NCBI GenBank assembly: GCA_020086605.1
Contig: JACBWW010000012.1
Coordinates: 9,915,078-9,979,077, forward strand
Source of the DNA: Lanius collurio
Lineage: Eukaryota; Chordata; Aves; Passeriformes; Laniidae
Reading direction: 5' to 3'
DNA length: 64,000 bases
Part shown: positions 29,601-39,841 of the stretch, one piece after another
Numbering within the stretch: the first letter of the stretch is position 1
Layout: each line of letters begins with the position of its first letter
Notes under the pieces: model-generated
Database searches by the model: none
The model's input: only the letters and a program-made list of their open reading frames with translations
Told to the model about the DNA's origin: nothing
Translations under genes and position numbers: made by a program

Positions 29601-30480
29601 AACTAGGATTCTCAGTATTAACAGAATCTTTAATTCAACCAGGAAATTCATGATAATCTTTTACAGATATTTGTTTGATATGCAGAAAGCTCAAAATGAT
29701 TTTCCATAAAGGGAAAAAAGGAAATTAGGAATATTTTATGGAAACTACACTCACAAGAAATTAACACTTTTTCCCAATACTTTTACATAAATGAAAGATC
29801 TGCATAATCTTTTTACTCACTCATGTTATAACTTTTGTCCCAAGACTGTAACACCAAACTGTAATGCAGGCATATTATTGCTTTATATGCCAGAATGTTT
29901 TAATCTTGAATTATTTAAATACATTGCTGTCTAGCAATTACTTATTTTTTTCTTCCTGTATGATGGTAAAGTTGTAAACAAAAAGTAATATTGAAAGTCC
30001 AGAAACCTGAGCAAATTCTTGCTCTTGCCCAGAGAAGCAATTTTTTTTTTGGTTAGTGGACACTTAAAAAGAGCTTAGGATGGGTAAGAATTTACATAGT
30101 GAATACAAAATTACCATAATTCTAAGAGTTTTTCGTTGTTCTTAATTTACCTTTCACAGCACACTCAAAAATAACCTGTGGATATTCAAGGCTGTGTGAG
30201 CTACAAACTGAAAAACACTTCTGAATATAGAGCAGTAGGAATTAAAATAAATTAATGTCATGATTGTGGCCAGATTAAAAGGAAGAAATCTACATAAATA
30301 TGCCTTCAAATTCACAAGTATCAAGAGAAATAAAGGCTTCTTTTCAATTAATAAAATGTTCATTTCTACTTACAAATGATTTATCGAGACCAGCCACCCT
30401 TTTGCCTCAAGAGCTAAATCCAGTTCAGCAATAACTGCATCAGTAAAGACTTCTTAATTCATCAGTTACATTTCTGGTCC
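26695..30480. other. Noncoding stretch, no gene recognised
   Basis: No exon or known repeat is seen. A very AT-rich patch covers about 28872-28948, with TATTTATA and ATATTT words. The stretch 28255-28440 has an even, complex base composition, a CAGCC/GGCTG inverted pair (about 28306-28321) and a homeodomain-like TCTAATTAGC core. That is the look of a conserved noncoding element, but sequence alone cannot show conservation. An A run lies at about 28609-28621. Confidence 0.5.
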
Positions 30481-30495
30481 AAAAAAAAAAAAAAA
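30481..30495. repeat. Poly-A run
   Basis: An uninterrupted run of 15 A residues with no recognised element next to it. Confidence 0.85.
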
Positions 30496-31626
30496 GATAA
30501 TGGGACCTGCCCTAGCTTCTCTAATGTTAAAGGGTCAGGCCTGATGGCTACCTTTGCCTTGAAACTGATCCCCCACTATTCAAGGCCAGGCTTGTCATCC
30601 CTAAAGTAATCCAGCTTGAAGAATATTCCCATGGGACACAAATTTCCACGTGTGGGTGAAAGCTGTGTCCTAAACATGCATTCAAATAGGATCTGGTCTC
30701 ATAATTCCCTTATACTAGATCGTTGGAAGAACAGATTTGGGAGGCACCTTGCAGGGAATTCCCACCTAGTGACTCACTTATAATCTTCACTTTCAGATTT
30801 TTTAAAGAGTCCTGGCTCCTCTAATAGGCTCTGAAATACTGCAAGGGCCTTAGGCATATGGAAACCACTGACTATCTCATTATATATTTTACCTACAAAA
30901 TTTTTTATTCCTTTTTCTTTCTGTTTCTTCCTCACACAGCAATTTTAATAAATCTCCACCCTTTCTTCATAACCCAGCAAAATAAGTCTTGGTACTATGA
31001 CACCAGAAGAGGGAAAACAAGGCCAGAGACTGAAATTCATTACCATAAATTATAATATTCTTCCTTCCCTTGAGACCTCAATTAAAAGCAGTAAAAGGTA
31101 TTAAAGGAAAAAAAAAAGAGAGTGAAAAAGTATTAAAAGAAATATTTAAAGTTGAACTATATTTTTAGTCTTGCTCTTCTATCCCCAGGTTTGTCACAGA
31201 TTTTAAAGAAATCTTGCCAGCTAATATTTCTGAGGAAAGTTTTAGAAACATTTATATTTGTTTAATTCCCTCCCTATTCTTACCTCCTCCAACACAGCTG
31301 GAATGGTACCTGTCCTTGTTCATAAATCATTTCTTCTTCTTTTACAAAATATTCTCAAAATATATCTGGGAAAGAAATACAAGGTAGCAAATAGATAAAA
31401 TAGTTACAAACCAAATTATAGTCCATTATACGCAGTGGCATCAGCCTCAAAGACTGACTGTGTTCACTGGCCAACCACACTGAAATTAATAGGGAGAATT
31501 GACAGAAATCATAAAGATTTCTTGCCTGGATCTTTCTGAGAAATACTGAAGCCCTGGCTGTATTCTAGAGCAAGTTCTACAAAGGCGAAATCTTATTGTG
31601 AGACAATGAGTTTGAAGGTTCTCCTG

Positions 31627-31713
31627 AGTTTTTTTACTTTTTTTTTTTTCCTTCACCTACTCTACCCTCCATTTTTCTCTTGTCCTGCCTTTTTTTTCTT
31701 CCCTCTTTTTTTT
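31627..31713. repeat. Polypyrimidine tract
   Basis: About 87 bases composed almost only of C and T on the plus strand, with T runs of 8 to 13 bases and CCTTC, CTCTACCCTCC and TTCCCTC words. Such purine/pyrimidine-asymmetric tracts can form triplexes. Nothing here shows that it acts as a splice-site tract, since no exon follows. Confidence 0.75.
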
Positions 31714-34700
31714 AGTTTGGTGTCAGCATCTTCACCTTCCTAATAATTCCTTCAGGTCTGTAGCATGAACATCACCATCGAGTCAGATTTATTCCTTAGG
31801 TTCTCACATCCGGAAGGATGTCTTTCTGCCAAACTTCACCAGGATACTGGGTCTTTTTGTCTCTCTTTCAATGCTTAAGCTCTTATCTCATAGCTGAATC
31901 TCATAGTCTGTTTCTCTTCAACATTATTCTGTCAAAGCTTGTTCAAAATTATGTCCAAAACATCAGTGCTCTGATAGGCCTTGAAACTGACCCTCTGCCA
32001 TTCTGGTTGAGTACTCTGCCATAGGGAATATTTGTGATTGGAAGAATCTCACTAGCTGTACCAATTCTGCATGGTCCAGAAGATCCAGAGTCTAAATGCA
32101 TGTCTTGCATAAGTTTTGACTGAACGTCAAGAGGTATTTTTGGATTATACAAACTGTGATTACATCATTCTCCCTTTGTATTTTTCAATTTGCTTCTCTT
32201 GTATGCTGCCAAAACTTGTGCATCAATTTCTTCCATAACATCTTCACTTTACTCCCCTTAGCTAAGGAGGAAGTATATGTATGTACTTCTGAATTTTTTT
32301 CCTTTCCCTGTTTAAAGATGCCTCTTACAATGTTTTCAATAATACCAATTACTTTTAAATCCAGCAATTAATAGCCTGAGCCAGAAGAAACAAATATTGA
32401 TTCTTTTGTTCCTTTCACCATCTATATACTAGAGCTATCTCTATCTCACCTTTCAACCCTAAATTCACCATGAACAAAACAGTGACTTTTTTTTTTGTTA
32501 TAATCATCTTACTATAGATTTTTGTTCCTGTAGCTTGGGGTTAAACTTGTAGTCTATTAACTTTTAAGAATACCTGTTTACTTATGCCGAGTTTTAAAGA
32601 TGACATTGGGAGACAGAATATAACCTAAAGACAGGTATTTTTTTGAACCACATCTAATGGTTAGAACTAAGAAAGGACAGTAAAAACTATCTTTCAAAGG
32701 TGTGAAACTGGTTCTACACTATGTGGTCGGGGACAGATGGCCACTACAAAGCCTGTGGCAAGGATTCAGCCAGAAGCCAGGTCCAAACCTGCTCCATCTG
32801 AGGTGGCAATGGTGGGTTTTGTTCTTGCAGAGACTGAGTTCTGATCATTTGAACAGCCTCTTTCATATTTAAAAATGGCTGAAGATATTAATGAGGAGGG
32901 GGAGGTCGGTCATTTTGGGCTCAAGGCTATGTTATTTCTCATCTGTTCAAGGGGAATTTTGTCTGCCTGACCTCTGCAGGAAAACAGTGGTTTTATTTGG
33001 TTTTACTTTTAATTTAGAATTATCAAGGCTTTTTTGTCCTTCTGAAGAGCAATCTTTCTCTCAGTAGTTACTTCTCAGAGTTATTAAATATCTGTAGTAA
33101 TCATGGTTTGCTTTTGGTAACAATTTGACCATTCACAGCATACACTATTACTACATTTCCAGGAAAATCCTGGAAATGCCAATATGGTATTTATAATTCT
33201 AACTCCTAAGAGATGAAGGTACACAAGCTGTTAAAAAAAGAGTGCATCAATCACATATCCAAATGGAATCCCTGTACCTCAAATCTACTGTGAATAGACC
33301 ATAATCCTAAAGAATGCCAGTGATTTCTGCAGAACACTGTATCCCTTGCAGTTTACTCTGCTGGTTCCTCAGTACTGTTGATTTTAAAAATAGATAAACA
33401 TTTTAAAAGAACAACAATAGCAACAATAATATTTCCCATTTTCTAAATTTTCAGGTTCCACAAATTCCTTTCTTCGCCTCATATATTGACAGGAACAAAG
33501 ATTTGCAAAAGGCAGCATAAACTGAGCAAACTTTTATCTAAAAGATTTTTCAAGATACATGAAAGAGAAAAATTAGAAGTAAGGAGAACTTATTAGTTGT
33601 GTCTCTAGTCAATCATGCAATTGAACTTAAATATGATCTATCTACATTATTAGCAAATTTCAAGATGTTATTTCCATGTGCCTGTTTACTAACATCAGGA
33701 GTCACTGCAGATATTTTCCCTGTGTTTCAGTTTTCCAAACATTGAAAACGTCTGCTGCTTTTACTTGCAAGAACATCTGTTTAATTATCCAGCCATTATG
33801 CCAACATTGTTTTTAATTTGGTCTTTATTTTTTTGTGCTGTATGTTTAGGTCTAAATACTTGCTGACATCACTCTTAGTCCTTTTCTCACTTCTATTTTT
33901 AACATCCTCGTTGAATGCAATTAATAAAGGCCATCAACAATCCAAGTAATTTTTCTGAACAATTATTTAATATTTTTGAGCTTATCTGGGCTTCCCCGCT
34001 AATTTACCTCCAGTTTCCAAATTCTAGTGCCTACTAACTGTTTGCTTTATTATGTCTTTTTGAGAAAGCTTTTCATGGGTTTGTACTGAAATAATCTACT
34101 GGCTTTTCCCATTCATCTGACTTTGCTTTGCAATGATTTGTGAGATGAGACATAACAAAAATTGCTTCAGGGATATCACCTTTTCATCCTTCTGCTGGTG
34201 AGCATCTGTGAGGATAAAGCCTGTGTGAGAACAGCTCACAAACCACAAGCTGACACATGTCCCTTGTGAACTGGATCTGCTGCAGAGTGCATTGTAACTT
34301 TCTCCGTTTCTTCCTTAAACTGTGCCAGAGAATGTAAAATTTTTTTTTTCCATATTTTTGTTTATATACATAAGATGATTTCTCCTGCCTTTGATCCTCA
34401 GCACAAGCTCTCCGGCATCACAGTTCTCTGCCTTTTCAGATTGGACCTAAAAGGCTCAGCTCCTTTGTTACTTACCACATTGCCACACCAAGTCTACCCT
34501 CTCCTTTGACTCGTCACAAAAAGTGAGGAAAATAAGTTCTTGATATCAGAAGTTCATAGTTTTTCTGCATTTTAGTTAGCACTCTATAGAGTGCTGAAGT
34601 TTCTTGCAACACTATTACTCCTTTTAAATATAGATAGGGAGCAAACAACTAATGCTTGAGGTGCTCTTGTGCTGAGACTTCACAGCACTGAAGTTCCACA

Positions 34701-34819
34701 CAAGAAAGGTATAACTAACTGGTCTGCTTGTCTCCTAATAGATTTTCTCAAAGACACTGCTTTCATCAGCTCAGCTTAATATGCAAAGATCAGAGCAGGA
34801 ACTCAGACTCATTTCCTGT
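31714..34819. other. Noncoding stretch, no gene recognised
   Basis: No exon, RNA gene or known repeat is recognised. The patch 32700-32950 is somewhat richer in G and C and may be an old unrecognised repeat. Its edges are not visible. Confidence 0.5.
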
Positions 34820-34824
34820 TATAC

Positions 34825-34867
<43 letters not shown>

Positions 34868-34874
34868 TATATGT
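34820..34874. repeat. (TA)n microsatellite
   Basis: A short ACATGTGTG lead passes into an uninterrupted TA array (about 34832-34860), then one ACA interruption and four further AT units. It is likely to vary in length between individuals, as long perfect TA arrays do. Confidence 0.95.
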
Positions 34875-35948
34875 CAAAAAGTTCAAATATAAAATTCAGA
34901 CTCATTGTTATAAATGGGACCTCTTACTCAGTGAGTGTGTAAAATAAACACACAAATATCAATGGATATTGATAGCAATATCCATAAAAAATTCCACTGA
35001 GAAAATACATGGATTAGACTATTGGTTATATTTTGTTCTGAAGTGCTCCCCAAGGTCCTTCCCATAATACATTCAAAAGAATGGATCATTTTCCATTATC
35101 CATCATTTAGCTGACATATTTCACTACAGCTCTTCATAATTCAATCTTCAGGGATTCTCAAACATTTGATAAGATGCGCCATTTTTCACCAGCTTTTCTC
35201 TAATTTTTTTTCTCTTGAACAGAACCAATATGAGCAGTGCTTGTCATTGGTTATTAATAGAATTCAGTGAAACACAAAAGAACAGGATAACTTCCACCAT
35301 GTTATCAACTTAAGAAATCTATATACCTGACAGGAGATACTAAATGCCTGCAAAAAAAGAGTGAGATTTCGGAGAAGAACAAATTTCAGAATGATTCAGG
35401 TGCATATCTTCAGATATGAGTAAACTAGGAAAGGTAGGACACAATATCATATAGTACAGTTTGAAGGTTTAGGGTCCTTAAAATTTTAGGCAAAAGATGT
35501 TCAGAGCTGTAGGATATCATTAGACAAGTTTGGTTTTCTTGTTTGGGTTACTGCTTTGCTGCCACTGGCATTTCTGTTGCATAAGTTTCCTCTGAATTCT
35601 GTGAGCTTCTCTGTCTTTTAAATACAATCTTAACAGCTTCAGAGAAAGGCACAGGCTGGTTTCATTTGCAGTTTTAATGAAGGACAAATGGGGGGGAAAG
35701 CACTGTATCATCATTGTACTTGCTCCAAAGAGCCAGTAAATTCCCCTTTGGATGCCTGAGACTTGGAAAGTGCAGTTCTTCCCAGTGGGGAAGCAGGAAA
35801 CTTGGCAAGTCCCTGCACTCAGTTGTCCTCGGTATCTGGCTCCTGTCTGTGCTCACTGCTCAACTCCTCACCTTTTCTAAAACTTTCCTCCTCATAGGAA
35901 AAAAATTACTCAAAAAGAAAAAGTTAAACTCTCAATAACTGGTATATT

Positions 35949-36070
35949 AAAAAAAAAACACCCCCCCAAAAAAAAACAAAACAAAACAAAACAAACAAAC
36001 AAAACAAAAAAAAAACCAAAACAAAAACCAAACCAAACCAACCAACCAACCAAAAAAAACCAAAAACCAC
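35949..36070. repeat. Large A/C-rich low-complexity tract
   Basis: About 120 bases of A and C only on the plus strand: A9-10 runs, a C7 run, then AAAAC, AAAC, CCAAA and CCAA units grading into one another. The minus-strand open frame across it (35910-36143) is an artefact. It translates to a Phe/Gly/Trp/Val string because the complement is T/G-rich. The grading unit sizes suggest growth by slippage. Confidence 0.95.
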
Positions 36071-36076
36071 TATGGA

Positions 36077-36098
36077 GGATTATTATTATTATTATTTT
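36077..36098. repeat. (TTA)n microsatellite
   Basis: About six TTA units immediately after the A/C-rich tract. Confidence 0.85.
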
Positions 36099-38194
36099 TA
36101 TGCTTATTTTCTTCTTATGAAATAGCAGAAAATGTAAAAACAATTAAACAGTAAGATGATATCTATAGGGTTAAGTGTACTATATTTGGGGCCGAGCTTA
36201 TATTTTCATTTTTTTAATGAACAAAAAAGTGCCTGATTTTTATATTCACAAGTTTACCACTAAATGGGTAAATAGATGGAAAACTGCACTTTAGACAAAA
36301 ATAAGAATGGCAGAAGCTCCTGCTGAGATGCTAAGGAGTACCCAAAAAGCACAGTGTGGGGATGTGCAGCCCTGCCATTGCTTTTCACGCAACTCTTGAA
36401 GCTATTTGCTTGTAGCCAAGTATGTGAATACAGGAACACCTTGGTGAAGTCCAGAACAAAGTCCTCAGGCTGGACTCAGCATAACAAGTGACTACAGGCA
36501 GAGGGCATATCAAGAAACACAACAAAGGCAAATATTGGACATGGGACTAGTTTGGTTTCCAAAGTGTGTTTACTACTACTCCAGGTCCTCAGATTTTTTT
36601 CCTAATTAAGGCACCATAATATGCCCTGGATTAACAAATGTATGTGTCTCTATTTAATTGTAATCATGCAAGGAATCTTAATGCACATACAAGATGTACA
36701 AAATCTTCCTGTTATATAAAACTTATATTAGACCCACTAGAAACTACTTGAAATATATAAGTAAATCCCTTTCTCCTGTCTTTGTTTTATTTCTCCAATT
36801 TTCTGGGATAGATCAGTTATTTGAGCTTTTTAGTTTTGGAGTGAATCTCAAGGAAAGGATTATTGCTATATATTCATCATTGAGGAAGAAATTGGCAGAA
36901 AAGACAGACATTTATACACTCCTTGGCCAGTTTTTGGGGTATTCAGAGTCACTCTGAGTATCTGACAGAGGTGTCTTTCATGTCTTTTTTGTCTGCTTTA
37001 AAATGCTGAATAAAACACAGGTTAGTCCTGACTGAGGCAGACCTGAACCTCCTAAGCACATATTTCTGTGACACTCGGAGTTAGGCACCAGGAGTTTGGA
37101 GTCTTAAGTGCCCCAGTCCCCCAGCACAGCAACACTCAGACATGATAAACAACATAAGTAATAAGTACTCAGGATCATGTGGAAATCCTCACAGACCCTC
37201 CATGAAACAAGTGATTGTCATGCTCTTCTTTCAGTAATCAGAGTTCTTTTCAAATCTCATAGAAACACATTTTCTTGTTCACATACTGAAGATATTCAAC
37301 CTGAACCATAGTTTAAAGAGCTTTTTTTCTCCCCTTTTTGAGATAAGTACTTCCATGTGACTGATTTAAGCAGGATTTTCCTGTCCTTCCTCTTTAATGA
37401 AAGTATGTAAAATGTTATATCTCATTGTTCATACAGATTTCTCTTCTCTATTCAATTTTATCCCTTCTGTGGGAATGCCACCTGCTCTTCTTCCAGCAGC
37501 TGCCTCTTTTTGCAAACCTGCTCACGAGGATACAGCACATCAGGGTGCAGTATACATGCCATAAGTATGGTTTGAATTACGTATCAAAACCCTCACAAGA
37601 GAATAATTTGTTCAGGAAAACCCTTGTCAGGATGGTCTCACAACTAAACCTGCCCTCTCTTACTGACTGTCAAGAGGACCACAAATCTCCACAATTTAAA
37701 AAATTCTAGTGGAACAAAGATAGATCCCGTTCTGTTGACCAGGGGCAGTACTCCTTCAACTCTGGATTTATATGACTTACCACAAACCAAACGGGGTAAA
37801 AGAATATCACAAAATCTTCTTTATGTAACTATGGGAAAGCTCAGCACATGTATCTGAATCTATTCCAGTCGTGCCTGTCCCATTATAAGCTAGCTAAATG
37901 CTTGAATAAAAATGTTGATTTCAGATATGGTATCAGCTTTACTGACACTGAGTGACTTCATCTAATGGTATTGGCTTTTGTTGTGGTCACTACTTCAATT
38001 TATAGAAGATTTCGTACTGGAAAGTTCAAAAAGCAGTATAGAAGTGCATCAACGTAATAGGAATCATCAAAGCTTTGTATCTTATTGCCCAGAACCCAAT
38101 AGGACCCTAAAGGTGCTCTTGCAGGACTGCATCACTGAGACACTCTCTCTGTTTGCACCCACTTTGTGCACCACAGAAGGGTAACTTCCTGACT
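36099..38194. other. Noncoding stretch, no gene recognised
   Basis: No exon or known repeat is recognised. Open frames at 36694-36957 and 37425-37709 show no family signature and are treated as chance frames. Confidence 0.55.
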
Positions 38195-38250
38195 GCGCAG
38201 GTGACCGTGCACTAGAACAGATTTCCCAGAGTGGTTGTGGAGTCTCCCTC

Positions 38251-38256
38251 ACTGGA
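38251..38256. repeat. Target-site duplication, left copy
   Basis: ACTGGA immediately before the LTR's TG end. The second copy is at 38579-38584. It is part of the interrupted CR1. Confidence 0.88.
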
Positions 38257-38578
38257 TGTTGCATACAGGTAAAACCTTATAAAATAAAGGTCTTGTTGCC
38301 TTTGTAAAATCATGGCTCAGGCCTGTTACCTCTGCTAGAGAAGGACCATGGGAAAGAGGCGTAACTGAATTAGAGGTAGAAAAATATGATGCAAGATTAT
38401 CGTGTGTTCACCCACTGGTGTGTGGTGATTGGTTGAATTAAGTTTGTTGTGCTTTAAAACTATGTAAACAGCTATGAAACAATAAAAGAGCTGTGTGATG
38501 TTGAAGATAAGCTTTTTGCCTTCTGAACAGCATTGATGTTTGTGATTCATGAGGGTCACGTCTGTCTCAACTGCGACA
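38257..38578 (+). mobile_element. Solo LTR of an endogenous retrovirus
   Basis: This 322-bp element begins TGTTGCATAC and ends CTGCGACA. The ends form a near-perfect short inverted repeat (TGTTGCA against TGCGACA, one mismatch) with the canonical TG...CA termini. It is flanked by identical 6-bp copies of ACTGGA. It carries AATAAA at 38481-38486 about 92 bp before its 3' end and an A/T-rich TTTAAAA upstream of that, so the plus orientation is likely. No primer-binding site, polypurine tract or internal gene follows, since the sequence returns directly to CR1. That is the footprint of recombination between two LTRs that removed the provirus body. A 6-bp duplication fits class II (ERVK-like) or alpharetroviral integrases. 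The family name cannot be assigned without a search. Confidence 0.88.
38481..38486 (+). terminator. LTR polyadenylation signal AATAAA
   Basis: A canonical hexamer inside the plus-strand LTR, followed by a GT-rich stretch (GAGCTGTGTGATGTTG) of the kind seen downstream of vertebrate cleavage sites. A second AATAAA at 38283-38288 lies close to the 5' end of the LTR and is less well placed. Present-day activity is unknown. Confidence 0.6.
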
Positions 38579-38584
38579 ACTGGA
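38579..38584. repeat. Target-site duplication, right copy
   Basis: ACTGGA immediately after the LTR's CA end. It matches 38251-38256 exactly and leads into the rest of the CR1 (GATATTCAAG). Confidence 0.88.
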
Positions 38585-38713
38585 GATATTCAAGAACCAT
38601 CTGGATGTACTCCTGTTCTATGAGCTCTAGGATAAGCCTGCTTGAGCAAGGAGGTTGGACCAGATGGCTCACTGTGTGTCCCTTCCAACCTGGCCCGTCC
38701 TGTGATTCAGTGT

Positions 38714-38989
38714 CTGTCAGAGCTGATGGTGTCCATATAGCAACAGGTGCTTGTATCCACAGGCTGTGTGGGTCTGGCCATTTAGCACTTTGGGAGTTCT
38801 GAAGTCATCCTCTTGGTGGAACTTAGGTATTATTGGCTGTAAGTCTTCTGCCATGTCATCTGTTCTGCACGTGCACTCAGACCTGCTAACACTGCATTTC
38901 CTTATGAAGCAAACTGGGATCAACAGAGGAAAAGGAAACAAACCCCAACAAATTCTACTTTTCAAGTTTGCAAATAGCTTTTCTCATGG
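38714..38989. other. Noncoding spacer
   Basis: Between the CR1 end and the GC-rich patch. I recognise nothing in it. Confidence 0.5.
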
Positions 38990-39470
38990 GAAAAGAAATG
39001 GAGTGCATGGGCAGGAGCCTCCCATCTGCTTTTACTGCAGTGGGGAGGTGAGCAGGACACCAGCCATCCCCCATGACCAGGGCTTCAGCTGTGCTGGCTT
39101 GGGGCCAGCATCCAAACCACACAGCTGGTGGACTTAATGGAAGCTGTAGTGAGGAAAGCAAGAGTCAGCCCCAGCAGAGGATGTCCCGCTGCAACTTTCT
39201 TGGGAGCCAGCTGCAAGTGAAAGTTTTCTCACACTCAGATCCTGCCTGAGATGTGGTGCAGCAGCATCTCAGCTGGGGTGCAAGGCAGCCACCTAGACCC
39301 AGTCCTGGACCTACGGACCAGGCCCTCAGCCTAGCCATAGGCCTGCCTTGCCACATAGGCTCTCAGCTTTGCCTGGCAGGACCTGCCAGGATTGTGCTTG
39401 GCTTCACACTCCCCTCCCTTTGCAGGACAGTCTTCCATGTTGCTCCCAGACAGCAGTCTGCAGCACAAAG
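38990..39470. other. GC-rich patch, possible unrecognised repeat
   Basis: This stretch is clearly richer in G and C than its flanks and holds overlapping open frames on both strands (for example 38751-39137 plus and 39165-39356 minus). No known protein motif is seen. Words such as CTGCCTTGCC, TGGCAGGACCTGCCAGG (a palindromic core around 39378-39394) and a CCCAGTCCTGGACC run give it the look of an old LTR or other repeat, but I find no target-site duplication or clear ends. Weak call. Confidence 0.25.
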
Positions 39471-39799
39471 GTACAAAAGACTGCAGGAGAAGAGATGGGA
39501 AATTGCAGGAGATTCCTATATATTATCATATATTTAAAACAAAAAATTAACAGCATCTGATACACTGAATGTTTTGCTGCTGGCCAAAAATGTGTGAGAC
39601 AACCTCTCTCTATTAGTCTGTTAATAAATGCTGCACACTGTTATTTAGAAGGCTAGAGAGAAGATATTTTGTACACATTACCCTAGGGTGATAAAACCAC
39701 CAGTCAATATGCATGTATAATTCTCATGAACATCAGTGTAACCCCATATGTTCTCAGGTCTTAAAGGCACCATGTGAATAAGCACTGGAAGGGCTTGGC
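39471..39799. other. Noncoding spacer
   Basis: AT-rich sequence between the GC-rich patch and the CpG-dense hairpin. No gene or repeat is recognised. Confidence 0.5.
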
Positions 39800-39841
39800 C
39801 GGTCATAGCCAATTATGACCGAGAAGGTCGTAAATCGACGC
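39800..39841. repeat. CpG-dense hairpin
   Basis: GGTCATA (39801-39807) and TATGACC (39814-39820) are exact reverse complements around a 6-base loop GCCAAT, which is itself a CCAAT-box core. An overlapping alternative stem pairs GACC (39817-39820) with GGTC (39826-39829). Five CpG dinucleotides fall within about 41 bases (39800, 39820, 39829, 39836, 39839), in sequence where CpG is otherwise scarce. This could be a small regulatory site or a remnant of a young insertion. No family is recognised. Confidence 0.7.

Larger units (their letters stand above)
38195..38713 (+). mobile_element. CR1 LINE 3' end, split by an LTR insertion
   Basis: The left part (about 38195-38256) reads like the CR1 3' region around 'GCACTAGAACAG..TTCCCAGAG..GTTGTGGAGTCTCCCTC', ending ACTGGA. 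The right part (38579-38713) resumes at ACTGGAGATATTCAAG and continues through CATCTGGATG, TGAGCTCTAGGATAAGCCTGC, GAGCAAGGAGGTTGGACCAGATG, CCCTTCCAACCTG and the terminal CCTGTGATTCAGTG. Removing 38257-38584 restores continuous CR1 wording, which shows that the LTR entered an already resident CR1. The copy is 5'-truncated and noncoding. The left boundary is approximate. Confidence 0.9.

Noticed and set aside
35910..36143. 77-codon minus-strand frame rich in Phe, Gly and Trp resembling a membrane protein
   Set aside because: It is the translation of the complement of an A/C low-complexity tract.
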